NCBI RefSeq assembly: GCF_900478135.1
Contig: NZ_LS483470.1
Span: 1 to 64,000, forward strand
DNA length: 64,000 nt
From: Leminorella richardii
GTDB taxonomy: Bacteria; Pseudomonadota; Gammaproteobacteria; Enterobacterales; Enterobacteriaceae
Direction of reading: 5' to 3'
Shown in pieces: positions 51,477 through 60,230 of the stretch. Numbering within the stretch: position 1 is the stretch's first letter; each line of letters opens with the position of its first letter. The position numbers and the translations under genes are program-made. Below the pieces are notes generated by a model. The model was not told the DNA's origin. It searched no databases and worked only from the letters and a program-made list of their open reading frames with translations.

Positions 51477-52013
51477 CTATTTTTGCGCCTGCTTCAACAC
51501 CGCGTTAACGCTGATAGGAAAAAAGCGGTTAACGTCTACGCCGACGTTGACTGCTCTTGGCCCTAAAGCGCTTAGTCGCTTGCGCTGCTCTGGATCTTTG
51601 CCGGAATTGTGGACGTGCCCATAAAGATGGATAGCGTCGCGAAAATACCCCTGCCACTCCAAAATCGGGTAGTGGAACATCACTATCTTCTGCTTCTGAT
51701 AGTCCAGCTCGTAGTAGTCTTTGACCCATTCAAACGCCGAGGCATCGAACTCTGGGTCGTCTAAAAACTTGTCGTGGTTGCCGCGAACTAAGTACTTCTT
51801 ACCGTTAAGCCTACGCAGGATCTGGTTGGCGTCCTGCCCCGTTCCACGAAAAAGGAAGTCGCCCAGAATATAAATCTCATCCCGTTCAGTGACGAGGGCG
51901 TTCCAGTTGTGGATAAGCGAGTCGTTCATATGGCGTACGCTTTCAAACGGCCGATCGCACAGGTTGATAATGTTGGAATGGCAGAAGTGAGTATCTGAGG
52001 TAAAGTAAATCAT
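51477..52013 (-). CDS. Calcineurin-like metallophosphoesterase
   Basis: A 178-residue metallophosphoesterase. The metal-binding motifs appear in order: SDTHFCH near the N-terminus (DxH), ILGDFLFRG (GDxx), LVRGNHDKF (GNHD) and LYGHVHNSGK (GHxH). It is therefore a dinuclear-metal phosphoesterase acting on a phosphomonoester or phosphodiester; the substrate is not predictable. It is cytoplasmic, with no signal peptide, and transcribed alone between typA and yidB. Confidence 0.85.
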   Translation of the reverse strand: MIYFTSDTHFCHSNIINLCDRPFESVRHMNDSLIHNWNALVTERDEIYILGDFLFRGTGQDANQILRRLNGKKYLVRGNHDKFLDDPEFDASAFEWVKDYYELDYQKQKIVMFHYPILEWQGYFRDAIHLYGHVHNSGKDPEQRKRLSALGPRAVNVGVDVNRFFPISVNAVLKQAQK

Positions 52014-52106
52014 CGCTATTATCTTTCTTGTTGTTTGTTTTTATTATATCGGGAGGCATTCAGGTGGGAAGAGAGCGAAGGCGGGTGCCTTCGCCGGGAT
52101 CTAACA

Positions 52107-52505
52107 TTAACCGAACAGTTTTCCCTTCAGCAGCGTCATGCCCAGAGACAGCATATCCGGGTTAACCGGCTCTTCACCGTTAGGGGACAGCTTATCAACG
52201 ATGTCCGGCAGGTACTGAGCAATGATGCCTGACGTTTGGCCGTCATCCATCCCCAGCTTGGCGGAAAGCTGTTCCAGCGCCGCCTGACTGATGATGTCGC
52301 GCACCTGCTCTGCGCTGATAGGCAAATTTGCGCCAGAGCTAATCCAGGACTGTACAACGTCAGCCAGCCCGCCTTGGCGAAACTTCTCCAGAAGACCCGT
52401 CAGGCCGCCCTGCTGTTCCAGCCATTGAAACATGGCCATATAGTCAACGCCGCCCTTGGACGACCCGCCGCCAAGCATACCGCCCAGCTGGTCTAATAAA
52501 CTCAT
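52107..52505 (-). CDS. yidB: YidB family protein (DUF937)
   Basis: A 132-residue protein resembling E. coli YidB, function unknown. Landmarks are LLDQLGGMLGGG at the start, WLEQQGGLTGLLEKFRQGGL, VQSWISSGANLPIS, LDSxPG-type PDIVDKLSPNGE and the end MTLLKGKLFG, nearly the same as LLKGKLFR in E. coli. The start is the ATG at 52505 with AGGGG 8 bp upstream; a 20-residue longer frame is not supported. Confidence 0.85.
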   Translation of the reverse strand: MSLLDQLGGMLGGGSSKGGVDYMAMFQWLEQQGGLTGLLEKFRQGGLADVVQSWISSGANLPISAEQVRDIISQAALEQLSAKLGMDDGQTSGIIAQYLPDIVDKLSPNGEEPVNPDMLSLGMTLLKGKLFG

Positions 52506-52886
52506 GGTATAACCCCTGATAGATAAAGTGTGGGAAAGGCGCCTTGCCTGCCCTGTGCGCGTCATTTTTTGAGTATAGGCTCAGATGACGCTTTTGTTCG
52601 CACATCCCAGTTCTGGCAGTACAGAATCAGAACGATGAACAAAGTTGTGGCAGATTATACCGATACCAACTGGAAATGCGCCCACTTTTCTATTTCGCCT
52701 GCGGGTAAAAAGTCGCAACGAAATGTTTCATTTGGGTGGCTGTTGGAGATGGCTTGATGTGGGTATACCTGTTGGTAATACGGCTTCTTTATCCGAACTC
52801 ACCTTGAAACGGAGCATGTTTTCCTGCTGTTCAGAAGTGTATTATGGCATCTCTTTTTTCACTGCAGCGAACGGAAGAAACACATT
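52506..52886. other. yidB-dtd intergenic region
   Basis: About 380 bp between divergent genes. Several overlapping short frames exist (for example one of about 40 codons from 52635), but none has a family resemblance or clear SD. I see promoters only by position. Confidence 0.4.
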
Positions 52887-53321
52887 ATGATCGCACTGAT
52901 TCAGCGAGTGATGCAGGCAAGCGTTGTTGTTGACGGCCAGACCGTCGGCGTTATTGATAACGGGCTTTTGGTGCTTCTGGGCGTTGAGAAAGACGACACG
53001 CCGGAAAAGTCAGCAAGGCTGTGCGAGCGCGTGCTGGGCTATCGCATTTTCAGCGACGAGCAGGGAAAAATGAACCTGAACGTGCAGCAGGCCGGCGGCA
53101 GCGTGCTGGTTGTTTCCCAGTTTACGCTGGTGGCGGATACGCAAAAGGGCATGCGCCCTAGCTTCTCTCGCGGAGCAACCCCTGCGGACGCCGAGCGCTT
53201 GTACCTCGACTTCGTGGAGCGCTGCAAAGAGCTGGTTCCAACCCAAACCGGCGTTTTTGCTGCAGACATGAAAGTTTCTTTGGTTAACGACGGGCCGGTG
53301 ACGTTTAGCCTGCAAATTTAG
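52887..53321 (+). CDS. dtd: D-aminoacyl-tRNA deacylase
   Basis: DTD hydrolyses D-aminoacyl-tRNA (and Gly-tRNA mischarged on tRNA-Ala), protecting translation. The 144-residue protein matches E. coli Dtd (145). Both active-site signatures are present: VVSQFTLVAD and the C-terminal LVNDGPVTFSLQ, which holds the cross-subunit Gly-Pro region. GGAAG lies upstream of the ATG. A small membrane-protein frame follows by 11 bp. Confidence 0.96.
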   Translation: MIALIQRVMQASVVVDGQTVGVIDNGLLVLLGVEKDDTPEKSARLCERVLGYRIFSDEQGKMNLNVQQAGGSVLVVSQFTLVADTQKGMRPSFSRGATPADAERLYLDFVERCKELVPTQTGVFAADMKVSLVNDGPVTFSLQI

Positions 53322-53332
53322 GACGATGAAAG

Positions 53333-53467
53333 ATGTTCAACGGCAAGAAATGGATGATTCTCAGCGCGGTGGCGCTGCTGTTGATTGGATATGTCTACCT
53401 GAGCGGCGACACCGAGTACAACAGCGCGATCCGCGCTTTTTTACGCGGGCTGGCGCGGGCGCTGTAG
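53333..53467 (+). CDS. Small single-pass membrane protein after dtd
   Basis: A 44-residue frame, MFNGKKWMILSAVALLLIGY with one membrane segment (about residues 7-23), then a short Arg-rich amphipathic end (IRAFLRGLARAL). It lies 11 bp after dtd and 34 bp before the immunity-like gene, and GGACGATGAAAG may supply a weak SD. Another frame starting at 53326 is not hydrophobic and is rejected. Function unknown. Confidence 0.55.
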   Translation: MFNGKKWMILSAVALLLIGYVYLSGDTEYNSAIRAFLRGLARAL

Positions 53468-53501
53468 CGTTTAGGGAATGATGTAAGAAAGGATGTCCTC
53501 A

Positions 53502-53891
53502 ATGGTGAAGTTCACGTGGTTTCTCTTCGCTCTGCTCTGGCCGCTGTCTCAGTCATGCGCCGATGAAAAGAGCCTGATGGTTGATGCCTTGACCGCCCAA
53601 GCCTATGCCTACGAGGGTGAAGGGATCGCTTTTTCAGAGTACAGCAAGCAAAAAGGGCTTGGAAGCGTAGATCTGGTCAACGCCGGAATGGCGGTAGAGC
53701 TGGCGGAAATGTACGTAACGCATGTTTATGGCAAAGCGTGCGTAGAGAAAGAGCGTCCCTTTTACGTGACCGATAAAGACCGCTACTGGCGAATTGAGGG
53801 CTATCTGCCTTCGGACAAGTCCGGCGGCGTGTTTCTTATTGAAATAGACAAAGAGAACGGTCGAGTGATGACCCTGTCGCACGGGAAGTAG
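53502..53891 (+). CDS. Exported NTF2-fold immunity-like protein
   Basis: A 129-residue protein with a signal peptide (MVKFTWFLFALLWPLSQSCA). The body fits the NTF2-fold immunity pattern (PF15631 type, from memory): AGMAVELAEMYVTHVYGKAC, ERPFYV, YWRIEGYLPSDKSGGVFLIE and a final GRVMTLSHGK. Such proteins neutralise secreted polymorphic toxins. The signal peptide would place it in the periplasm. AAAGGA lies 8 bp before the ATG at 53502; an ATG at 53493 has the SD too close. No toxin gene is adjacent, so it may be an orphan immunity gene. Confidence 0.7.
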   Translation: MVKFTWFLFALLWPLSQSCADEKSLMVDALTAQAYAYEGEGIAFSEYSKQKGLGSVDLVNAGMAVELAEMYVTHVYGKACVEKERPFYVTDKDRYWRIEGYLPSDKSGGVFLIEIDKENGRVMTLSHGK

Positions 53892-53898
53892 TGGTGCT

Positions 53899-54342
53899 AT
53901 GAACGATATTGTATTTAATGAAGCCCTCTACCCGATCGCCTGGCGGCTTAACTCAAAAGATTGCCGCCTGTCAGCTGATGAAAAAGGGTGCATCCTTCTG
54001 TTAAGTGCAATGGAGGCCCAGCGGCTTTGGGATGCTACTTTTCCCTTTAGCCACTTGATGGAAATGCCGCGTTCTTTCTGTGACGTATTGGAAAAAAGAG
54101 TGTTAGATTTTGATGACGTTGATACGTCGTCTTTATTTTTTATTGAGAAGCTACAGGGTGTAGATTCAATTAACGTGCTTTGGGGACGAAGTGCGGGCGC
54201 AACGCTCCCCGTTGACGTTTTTATCGCAGCTTGGGATGACTTTTTTTATCCCAGCGATGAGAACAGCATTATTGCCATCCCAAACAGCGACATAATTATC
54301 TTCTCGTATGAAGAGACATTCTTTTACGCGTGTATTCATTAA
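53899..54342 (+). CDS. Hypothetical 147-residue acidic protein, DUF2947/immunity-like
   Basis: Not firmly recognised. An acidic, aromatic-rich soluble protein (MNDIVFNEALYPIAWRLNSK, FIAAWDDFFYPSDENSIIAI) with a layout that recalls DUF2947 and small toxin-immunity proteins. It starts 7 bp after the NTF2-like gene and so is cotranscribed. Its codon use is more AT-rich than the neighbouring housekeeping genes. No signal peptide. Confidence 0.6.
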   Translation: MNDIVFNEALYPIAWRLNSKDCRLSADEKGCILLLSAMEAQRLWDATFPFSHLMEMPRSFCDVLEKRVLDFDDVDTSSLFFIEKLQGVDSINVLWGRSAGATLPVDVFIAAWDDFFYPSDENSIIAIPNSDIIIFSYEETFFYACIH

Positions 54343-54422
54343 GCCTCGATCTCCCATTGCCCTTTGTCCTTGAACGCGCTATCAATATAAAAAAACATAG
54401 CCATAACAACCCGAGAGCCCTT

Positions 54423-55331
54423 ATGTATCACCTGCGTGTCCCCGTTACTGAACAAGAGCTGAACGACTACTATCAATTCCGCTGGGAAATGCTGCGCAAG
54501 CCGCTGAATCAGCCCGTTGGCTCCGAAAAGGACGGCTATGACTTGACGGCCTATCACCAGATGATTGTCGATACACAGGGGCGAGTCGTGGCGGTGGGCA
54601 GGCTATACGTTAATGCCGATAACGAAGGCGCCATTCGCTTTCTGGCCGTGGCGGAAGACGTTCGCAACAAGGGGCTGGGGACGCTTCTTGCCATGACGCT
54701 GGAGTCCATTGCTCGTCAGGAAGGGGTGAAGCGTATCGTTTGTCGCGCTCGGGAAGAGACCGTGTCCTTCTTTGAAAAACTGGGCTTTGCTAATCAGGGG
54801 GAGGTTACCGCGCCGCTGACAACGCCAGTGCGTCACTTTCTGATGCGAAAGCCCGTTGCCTCACTAAACGACATTCTTCATCACCCCGACTGGTGTGCAG
54901 AGCTGCAAAACGCTTGGCACAGCTCTATTCCCCTTAGCGACAAGATGGGCGTTCGCATCGTGCAGTATACCGGGCAGCGCTTTATGACCACCATGTCGGA
55001 GAGCGTGAATACCAATCTGCACCACACTCAGTTTGCCGGTAGCCTGTTTTCACTGGCGACGCTAACGGGCTGGGGGCTTATCTGGCTGCTGCTTCAGGAG
55101 CGGAGGCTGGGCGGCGCGATTGTGCTGGTGGATGCGCACATTCGCTATCAGAAGCCTATCGGCGGTCGTGCGACGGCCTCTGCTGAACTGGGGTCAGTGA
55201 AAGGCGATCTGGACCGTTTAGCGAAAGGGCGCAAGGCCAGAGTGCAGCTTGAAGTGAGCGTATCCGGCGATGACGGCGTCGGCTGCGTTTTTGAAGGAAC
55301 CTATATGGTGCTGCCGGAAGAACGCGCCTAG
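54423..55331 (+). CDS. fabY: FabY/YiiD: GNAT-thioesterase fusion, fatty-acid synthesis initiation
   Basis: A 302-residue fusion. The N-terminal GNAT domain (about 1-145) has EDVRNKGLGTLLAMTLESIA as acetyl-CoA loop. The C-terminal hotdog-like domain (about 165-300) has FAGSLFSLATLTGWGLIWLL and ADAHIRY-like VDAHIRYQKPIGG. E. coli FabY (YiiD) is very similar and can supply an acetoacetyl-ACP route to start fatty-acid synthesis. The start is the ATG at 54423, where similarity begins (MYHLRVPVTE); a GTG at 54330 would overlap the previous gene, and E. coli FabY itself has 16 extra residues. Confidence 0.93.
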   Translation: MYHLRVPVTEQELNDYYQFRWEMLRKPLNQPVGSEKDGYDLTAYHQMIVDTQGRVVAVGRLYVNADNEGAIRFLAVAEDVRNKGLGTLLAMTLESIARQEGVKRIVCRAREETVSFFEKLGFANQGEVTAPLTTPVRHFLMRKPVASLNDILHHPDWCAELQNAWHSSIPLSDKMGVRIVQYTGQRFMTTMSESVNTNLHHTQFAGSLFSLATLTGWGLIWLLLQERRLGGAIVLVDAHIRYQKPIGGRATASAELGSVKGDLDRLAKGRKARVQLEVSVSGDDGVGCVFEGTYMVLPEERA

Positions 55332-55361
55332 CGCGTTCTCTGGTCCGCGGTAGGCGTAAGA

Positions 55362-57107
55362 TTAGAACAGAGGCTCCTGAGCAGGCGCTGATTCTACAGG
55401 CGCTCCCAGCGGTGCAGCAGGCTCTTGCTCTTGGGTGGCAGGATAGCGCTGGATAAGCTGCTGCCCGTCGCCGCTCGTTACCGTTAGGCTACCCGTCAGG
55501 TCGGGTTTTTTATCTGCGCCCTTCAGATTTCCCTTCAGTACCAGTGCAAGATTACCGTCTCCCTGTAGCGGCACTTGTCGCCATCCCCAGTTTTGTAAAA
55601 CGTCGACAGCGACATTGCGCCCGCTGAGTGTCAGGCTTAGCGGCCTGCTGAGCTCTTGCCCGACTGTCGCCTGCCCTTCCAGTAGCCCAGTAGGTGTGAA
55701 CGCGCTGGTGTCGCTAAAGATTATTTGATGCTCGTCTGCGTTAATGACAGTTGACGGATGCCTGAGGTCGGTTTTGTTTAGCGTGGCTTCGGCGGCGTTA
55801 ACCGTCAAATTTCCACTCCATAGTCCAAACTGATGCGCTTTCACCAGATGCAGTTTGGCGCCGCTGCCGTCGACAGAGGTAAATTGGAACGGAAAGCCGG
55901 GATTAATATCAATGATAATGCTGCGATTGACGCTGAGCTTGTCGATGCGAAGATCGTTCAGCCAGCTGGGCATCGGCTCGAGAAGCGCGCTTTTCCAGCT
56001 TTGGGGCAGTGTATACAGTAGAGACGTTAACGCGACGTCGTCCAGCGTCAGGGCGCTATCCTTGCGCGACCAGGTGCCAGAAGCGCGCACTAGACCATCC
56101 TGCCAGCGGCTGCTGAACTGCTTGATTCTTACTGTATCGCCTTCCAGCGCCAGATTGAGAACCGGGCTGAGCAGGTGTTCTTCCCCCAGTACAGCGTCAT
56201 AGGCGTTAAGCTGGGCGCTGCCTGCTTCCGCCTGCCAGCGTTCGCCCGTGCGCTGCACGTCTTTCAGCGACAGCGAAAAATCGCTCAGAGCCCAGCCATT
56301 TCCTTGGATATTGGTGTTAATGAGATCGAGGCGGTTAAGCGTCAGCTCTGCATCGCCGACGCCCTCGTCTATCTGCGCCAGCAGTGCGGGCAGGGTCTGA
56401 TGGCTTTGATACTTCATATCGCTCAGGCGAAGGGAGTCTATCGTCCAATGGCCGTCTGGTGTGCGCTTGGCGCTACCGGTTAGCAGGCCTCCGGCCAGAT
56501 CGGCGCCAACGTTGGTCAGTAGCAGACTTTTGTTGCGCACATCGCCCTGTACCAGTACCTGAGTGGCTTCAAGCTCGTTAAGATGAAGCCTAGCGGCGCT
56601 GAACTCAAAGTGCGCGTTGTCTGTGGGAATCAGCTCCTGCTTTAGGCTCCAGGGAAGAAAGCCGCCGTTGATACCTTCGCCTTTTAGCGTCATTGACGGG
56701 GTTTTGACACTAACGACCACATTGCGCAGCTGAAGGCGCTGGCTTTTAACGTCTGGCGCTGTTGCATCACTGTCGGAAAGCGTCAGCTGCCCGCCCTCGA
56801 CTTCCAGCGAGGCAAAGCTCAGCGGCGTTTGCCAGAAAGCATCTGTCAGATCGACGGTGATTTTCTGTGCGTTAACCAGCGGTTCATGCTCTTTTTCGCC
56901 GAATTCGGCCTGATTGAGCACTAAGCGGAAGGGGGAACTAAGGCTATAGTCCAGATGGCTAAACACTAGCCGATAGGGGGTGTTGCTGCTGACCCACTGG
57001 CTTATCCATCCCGCCGCATAGCGGGTTTGCGCGCCAAAATAGAGCGCAATGACGCCTAAAACGATAACAATAAGCAGCGTGTAAAAAGCTTTACGGATAA
57101 GTGCCAT
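55362..57107 (-). CDS. yicH: AsmA-family protein YicH
   Basis: A 581-residue envelope protein with one N-terminal membrane segment (AFYTLLIVIVLGVIALYFGA) and a long, beta-rich periplasmic body. It is like E. coli YicH of the AsmA family, whose members bridge the periplasm and help move phospholipids to the outer membrane. The C-terminus is Pro/Ala rich (QEQEPAAPLGAPVESAPAQE). The gene lies 148 bp after xanP on the same strand, as in E. coli, with a hairpin between them. Confidence 0.93.
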   Translation of the reverse strand: MALIRKAFYTLLIVIVLGVIALYFGAQTRYAAGWISQWVSSNTPYRLVFSHLDYSLSSPFRLVLNQAEFGEKEHEPLVNAQKITVDLTDAFWQTPLSFASLEVEGGQLTLSDSDATAPDVKSQRLQLRNVVVSVKTPSMTLKGEGINGGFLPWSLKQELIPTDNAHFEFSAARLHLNELEATQVLVQGDVRNKSLLLTNVGADLAGGLLTGSAKRTPDGHWTIDSLRLSDMKYQSHQTLPALLAQIDEGVGDAELTLNRLDLINTNIQGNGWALSDFSLSLKDVQRTGERWQAEAGSAQLNAYDAVLGEEHLLSPVLNLALEGDTVRIKQFSSRWQDGLVRASGTWSRKDSALTLDDVALTSLLYTLPQSWKSALLEPMPSWLNDLRIDKLSVNRSIIIDINPGFPFQFTSVDGSGAKLHLVKAHQFGLWSGNLTVNAAEATLNKTDLRHPSTVINADEHQIIFSDTSAFTPTGLLEGQATVGQELSRPLSLTLSGRNVAVDVLQNWGWRQVPLQGDGNLALVLKGNLKGADKKPDLTGSLTVTSGDGQQLIQRYPATQEQEPAAPLGAPVESAPAQEPLF

Positions 57108-57216
57108 AGCCGAATGAAAACCGCAGTTTCTGATAACAGACGTATTTTATGCCCCATTTGGCGAGGAATCTCAATGATGGGCGAGGAGTTTTCGTGGGAA
57201 AAGGCGTGAAAGTCAG

Positions 57217-57242
57217 AAGTGCGGACGGCAAAAGCGCCGTCC
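57217..57242 (-). terminator. Hairpin between xanP and yicH
   Basis: CGGACGGC and GCCGTCCG pair around AAAAGC, 14 bp after the xanP stop. No good T run follows, so it may be a partial terminator or a transcript-stabilising stem. Confidence 0.5.
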
Positions 57243-57255
57243 GTCTGGGTAGAAT

Positions 57256-58662
57256 TTATTTCTCGTGCGGAAACACCAGATTCAGCACGATGGCCGTAAT
57301 GCCACCCGCTGCGATACCGGAGGAGAGTAGGGTTTTCAGCCACTCGGGAGCAAACTGCAGGATCTGCGGCTGCTGAGATACGCCAAGGCCGACTGCCAGT
57401 GACAGCGCCATAATCATGATGGCGCGGCGGTTTAGCTTTTCGCGAGAAACGATGCGAACGCCCGATGCGGCAATGGTGCCGAACATCACGATCGTTGCGC
57501 CGCCCAGAACCGGCTCCGGAATGCTCAGTACAAACTGACTGACAAACGGGAACAGGCCGAGCAGTACCAGCATGATGGAAACTACGTAACCCACATAGCG
57601 GCTGGCAACGCCAGTCAGCTGAATAACGCCGTTGTTCTGGCCGAAGCAGGAGTTCGGGAAGGTGTTGAAGACCGCAGACAGCATGGAGTTCAGCCCGTTA
57701 GCCAGCACGCCGCCCTTCAGGCGCTTCATGTACACTGGGCCCGTTACCGGCTGCTCAGAGACATCAGAGGTTGCCGTAATGTCGCCGATGGTTTCCAGAG
57801 AGGTGATCATAAAGACCAGCATCAGCGGGATCAGCAGCGTCCAGTCTATGCCGAGGCCGTAGTAAAGCGGCGTTGGCACCATGATAAGCTCGTTATCCAC
57901 TTTAGCCGTTTCCGGCAGCATTCCCATCGCCCAGGCCAGCAGGTAGCCAATTACCATCGCGATAACCAGCGAAGAGACGCGCAGATACGGGTTGCTCTGG
58001 CGGTTGAGCAGAATAATAGTTGCCAAGACAACCCCGGCCAGCAGCAGGTTGCTGGGGGAACCGAAGGTATTGTTGGTTTCAGACATGGCGCCATAGCCGC
58101 CGCCGATGGAGATCAGGCCAACCTGAATCAGCGACAGGCCGATGATCATCACCACAATCCCGGAAACCAGCGGCGTAATAATACGCTGTGCCAGATGCAG
58201 GATACGGGAAAGGAAGATCTCCGTGCAGGAGGCCAGCATCAGCGTACCAAACAGCGTCGCCATCATGGTTGGTACGTCTGCTCCGCCGTTCTTTAGCGCC
58301 GTACCGCCCATGATAAGCGGTGCGACGAAGTTAAAGCTGGTGCCCTGAATAGACAGCAGACCAGAGCCAACCGGGCCCCAGGTGCGAATTTGCAGTATCG
58401 AAGCAAGCCCAGATGCAAACAGCGACATGCTGATAATGTGCTGAGTGTCCTGCGCCGGTAGACCCAGCGCCTGACAGATGAGCATCGCGGGCGTAATCAC
58501 GGCGACGAACATGGCCAGCAGGTGCTGTAGCGCGGCAAACAGCGTTTGCGCCAGCGGCGGCCGGTCTTCAAGGTGGTAGATGAGTTCACTGCGCGACGGC
58601 TTGACTTTAGGCTCTGCGCGGGCAACGGTGTTGGAATCCGGGGTAAGATCGGCGCTGCTCAT
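57256..58662 (-). CDS. xanP: Xanthine permease XanP
   Basis: XanP is a proton-xanthine symporter of the NCS2/NAT family in the inner membrane. The 468-residue protein is very close to E. coli XanP (463). The NAT signature region is intact (NNGVIQLTGVASRYVGYVV), with FNFVAPLIMGGTAL and the substrate-site segment SLETIGDITATSDVSEQPV. About 14 membrane segments are expected. yicH follows on the same strand. Confidence 0.96.
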   Translation of the reverse strand: MSSADLTPDSNTVARAEPKVKPSRSELIYHLEDRPPLAQTLFAALQHLLAMFVAVITPAMLICQALGLPAQDTQHIISMSLFASGLASILQIRTWGPVGSGLLSIQGTSFNFVAPLIMGGTALKNGGADVPTMMATLFGTLMLASCTEIFLSRILHLAQRIITPLVSGIVVMIIGLSLIQVGLISIGGGYGAMSETNNTFGSPSNLLLAGVVLATIILLNRQSNPYLRVSSLVIAMVIGYLLAWAMGMLPETAKVDNELIMVPTPLYYGLGIDWTLLIPLMLVFMITSLETIGDITATSDVSEQPVTGPVYMKRLKGGVLANGLNSMLSAVFNTFPNSCFGQNNGVIQLTGVASRYVGYVVSIMLVLLGLFPFVSQFVLSIPEPVLGGATIVMFGTIAASGVRIVSREKLNRRAIMIMALSLAVGLGVSQQPQILQFAPEWLKTLLSSGIAAGGITAIVLNLVFPHEK

Positions 58663-58816
58663 AAGGGGAAAGAAAACCTCTGAAGTTACAAAGAGCGCAT
58701 TTTAATCGAATTTAAATTTATAGCAACCGATTGCGTATTCGTTTGCCAGTTTTTTGTCGTATCAAAAAATAGTCATACCTGTACCCAGGTTGATATTGCA
58801 CTGGGATTGTTTCATT

Positions 58817-58846
58817 ATATCTCAATAATTGGCATTTTTGAGATAT
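58817..58846. promoter_or_regulatory. Palindromic operator overlapping the fic start codon
   Basis: ATATCTCAA (58817-58825) and TTGAGATAT (58838-58846) form a perfect 9-bp inverted repeat with a 12-bp spacer. The right arm covers the first two bases of the gene's ATG at 58845. Its position suggests binding by a regulator, most simply the winged-helix domain of the Fic protein itself (autoregulation), but this is inference. Confidence 0.6.
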
Positions 58847-60188
58847 GATGATGAAGATAAAGTTACCTCCGGTCTATGATCTATCGATTCTTGCTGAGTC
58901 AATGAGCGATGTATCATCGTCTTTTCATCGTCCCGTTGATGATAAAGGACGCTATCTTCACTGGGATGATTTTCGCCGCTATGTGCCAAAAGACGTGGAT
59001 CCTCACGTTGCTTGGGTATGGACAAAAATGGCCAGAGAAGCTTTGCAAAACGGCCTACCGTTTCATTCTATAAAGAGTGAGCTGGCTTCCATCGCAGTAA
59101 CGACATTTGTACAGCAAAGCTGCTCTATTGTTGATCGTTTGACGTCTCAAGCGGCGCTAGACGAGTTGGCTGGGGGGGAGAGTGCATCTCTCTATTTGTT
59201 TAATGGGCTTATGGAAGAGGAATCCATTTCCTCTAGCCAGTTAGAAGGTGCCGCCACAACAACATCGGTCGCAAAAGAGATGCTCCAAACGGCCAGAAAA
59301 CCGCGGGATGAAGGCGAGCGTATGATCCTCGGCAACTACCGTATGATGTCGGCGGTATGGGAACACCGGGATGAGTTATTGACCCCCGATTTGATTCGCC
59401 AGTTTCACCGCATTGGCGTTGAGGGGATTGACGATGAAAAATATTTTCCCGGTATGTTTAGAGAAAATAATAACGTCTCTGTCGTCGATCCGTTTGGTGA
59501 GGTAATTCATCAGCCGCCAAGTTTTGACGTACTGCCTCAAAAAATAGAGGAACTTTGTCAATGGGCAAACGTTCGCCACGAGGAGGACGCATCGCTTAAC
59601 TATTTGCATCCACTGGTTAAAGCTGGCGTTCTTCATTTCTTGATCGGGTATTACCACCCTTTCAATGATGGCAACGGTCGAACGGCAAGAGCGGTATTTT
59701 ATTGGTATATGCTGAAATGTGGTTATGCAGCTTTTCGCTATATATCCATCAGTCGTTTATTGAAAAAATCGCCAACGGCCTATGCTAAAGCCTATCTTTT
59801 TACTGAAACAGACGGATTCGATTTAACTTACTTTGTTAGCTATCAGTGTGAAATCGTTTCAAGAGCCGTGAAAGACTTTCATGCACATATCGTTGATTCG
59901 GTATACCAGCAAAGGACGCTGTTTGAGACGATGTGGAATAGCGGCTTGATGAAAAAGCTCAATCAGCGGCAGCAAATATTGGCGACAATAGCAATAAGAA
60001 ATCAGGGGAAAGTCTTCTCGGTAAAAGAGGTGATGGAAAATCTGTCTGTCTCGAATAATACTGCGCGTTCCGATCTTCGGCATTTAGCCGCACTAGGTTT
60101 GGTTAGGCCTTTAGTTGAAGGGAAAGAAACTTTTTATCAGTCACCCAAAACAATGAAAGACGTAAAAAAGCTCATTGAGCGTCATTAA
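58845..60188 (+). CDS. Fic family protein (AMPylator-like) with C-terminal winged helix
   Basis: A 447-residue Fic-domain protein. The catalytic motif HPFNDGNGRTAR (residues 271-282) is complete, with the His and the Gly-rich anion-binding loop, so AMP transfer to a Ser/Thr/Tyr target is likely. An N-terminal inhibitory motif of the (S/T)xxxE(G/N) form is present as SSQLEG (Ser130-Glu134-Gly135), so this is a self-inhibited class II Fic. The C-terminal about 90 residues look like a winged helix (VKEVMENLSVSNNTARSDLR), typical of this Fic subtype. The start could be any of three ATG in a row at 58845-58853. The gene stands alone with a palindrome at its start. Target unknown. Confidence 0.9.
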   Translation: MMMKIKLPPVYDLSILAESMSDVSSSFHRPVDDKGRYLHWDDFRRYVPKDVDPHVAWVWTKMAREALQNGLPFHSIKSELASIAVTTFVQQSCSIVDRLTSQAALDELAGGESASLYLFNGLMEEESISSSQLEGAATTTSVAKEMLQTARKPRDEGERMILGNYRMMSAVWEHRDELLTPDLIRQFHRIGVEGIDDEKYFPGMFRENNNVSVVDPFGEVIHQPPSFDVLPQKIEELCQWANVRHEEDASLNYLHPLVKAGVLHFLIGYYHPFNDGNGRTARAVFYWYMLKCGYAAFRYISISRLLKKSPTAYAKAYLFTETDGFDLTYFVSYQCEIVSRAVKDFHAHIVDSVYQQRTLFETMWNSGLMKKLNQRQQILATIAIRNQGKVFSVKEVMENLSVSNNTARSDLRHLAALGLVRPLVEGKETFYQSPKTMKDVKKLIERH

Positions 60189-60230
60189 GCGTAGAGAACC
60201 CGCAGCTTGATAAGATAGTCGGAGTAAAAA

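Noticed and set aside
52530..52890. Overlapping short frames upstream of dtd
   Set aside because: No SD, no family resemblance and mutually overlapping frames; treated as intergenic.
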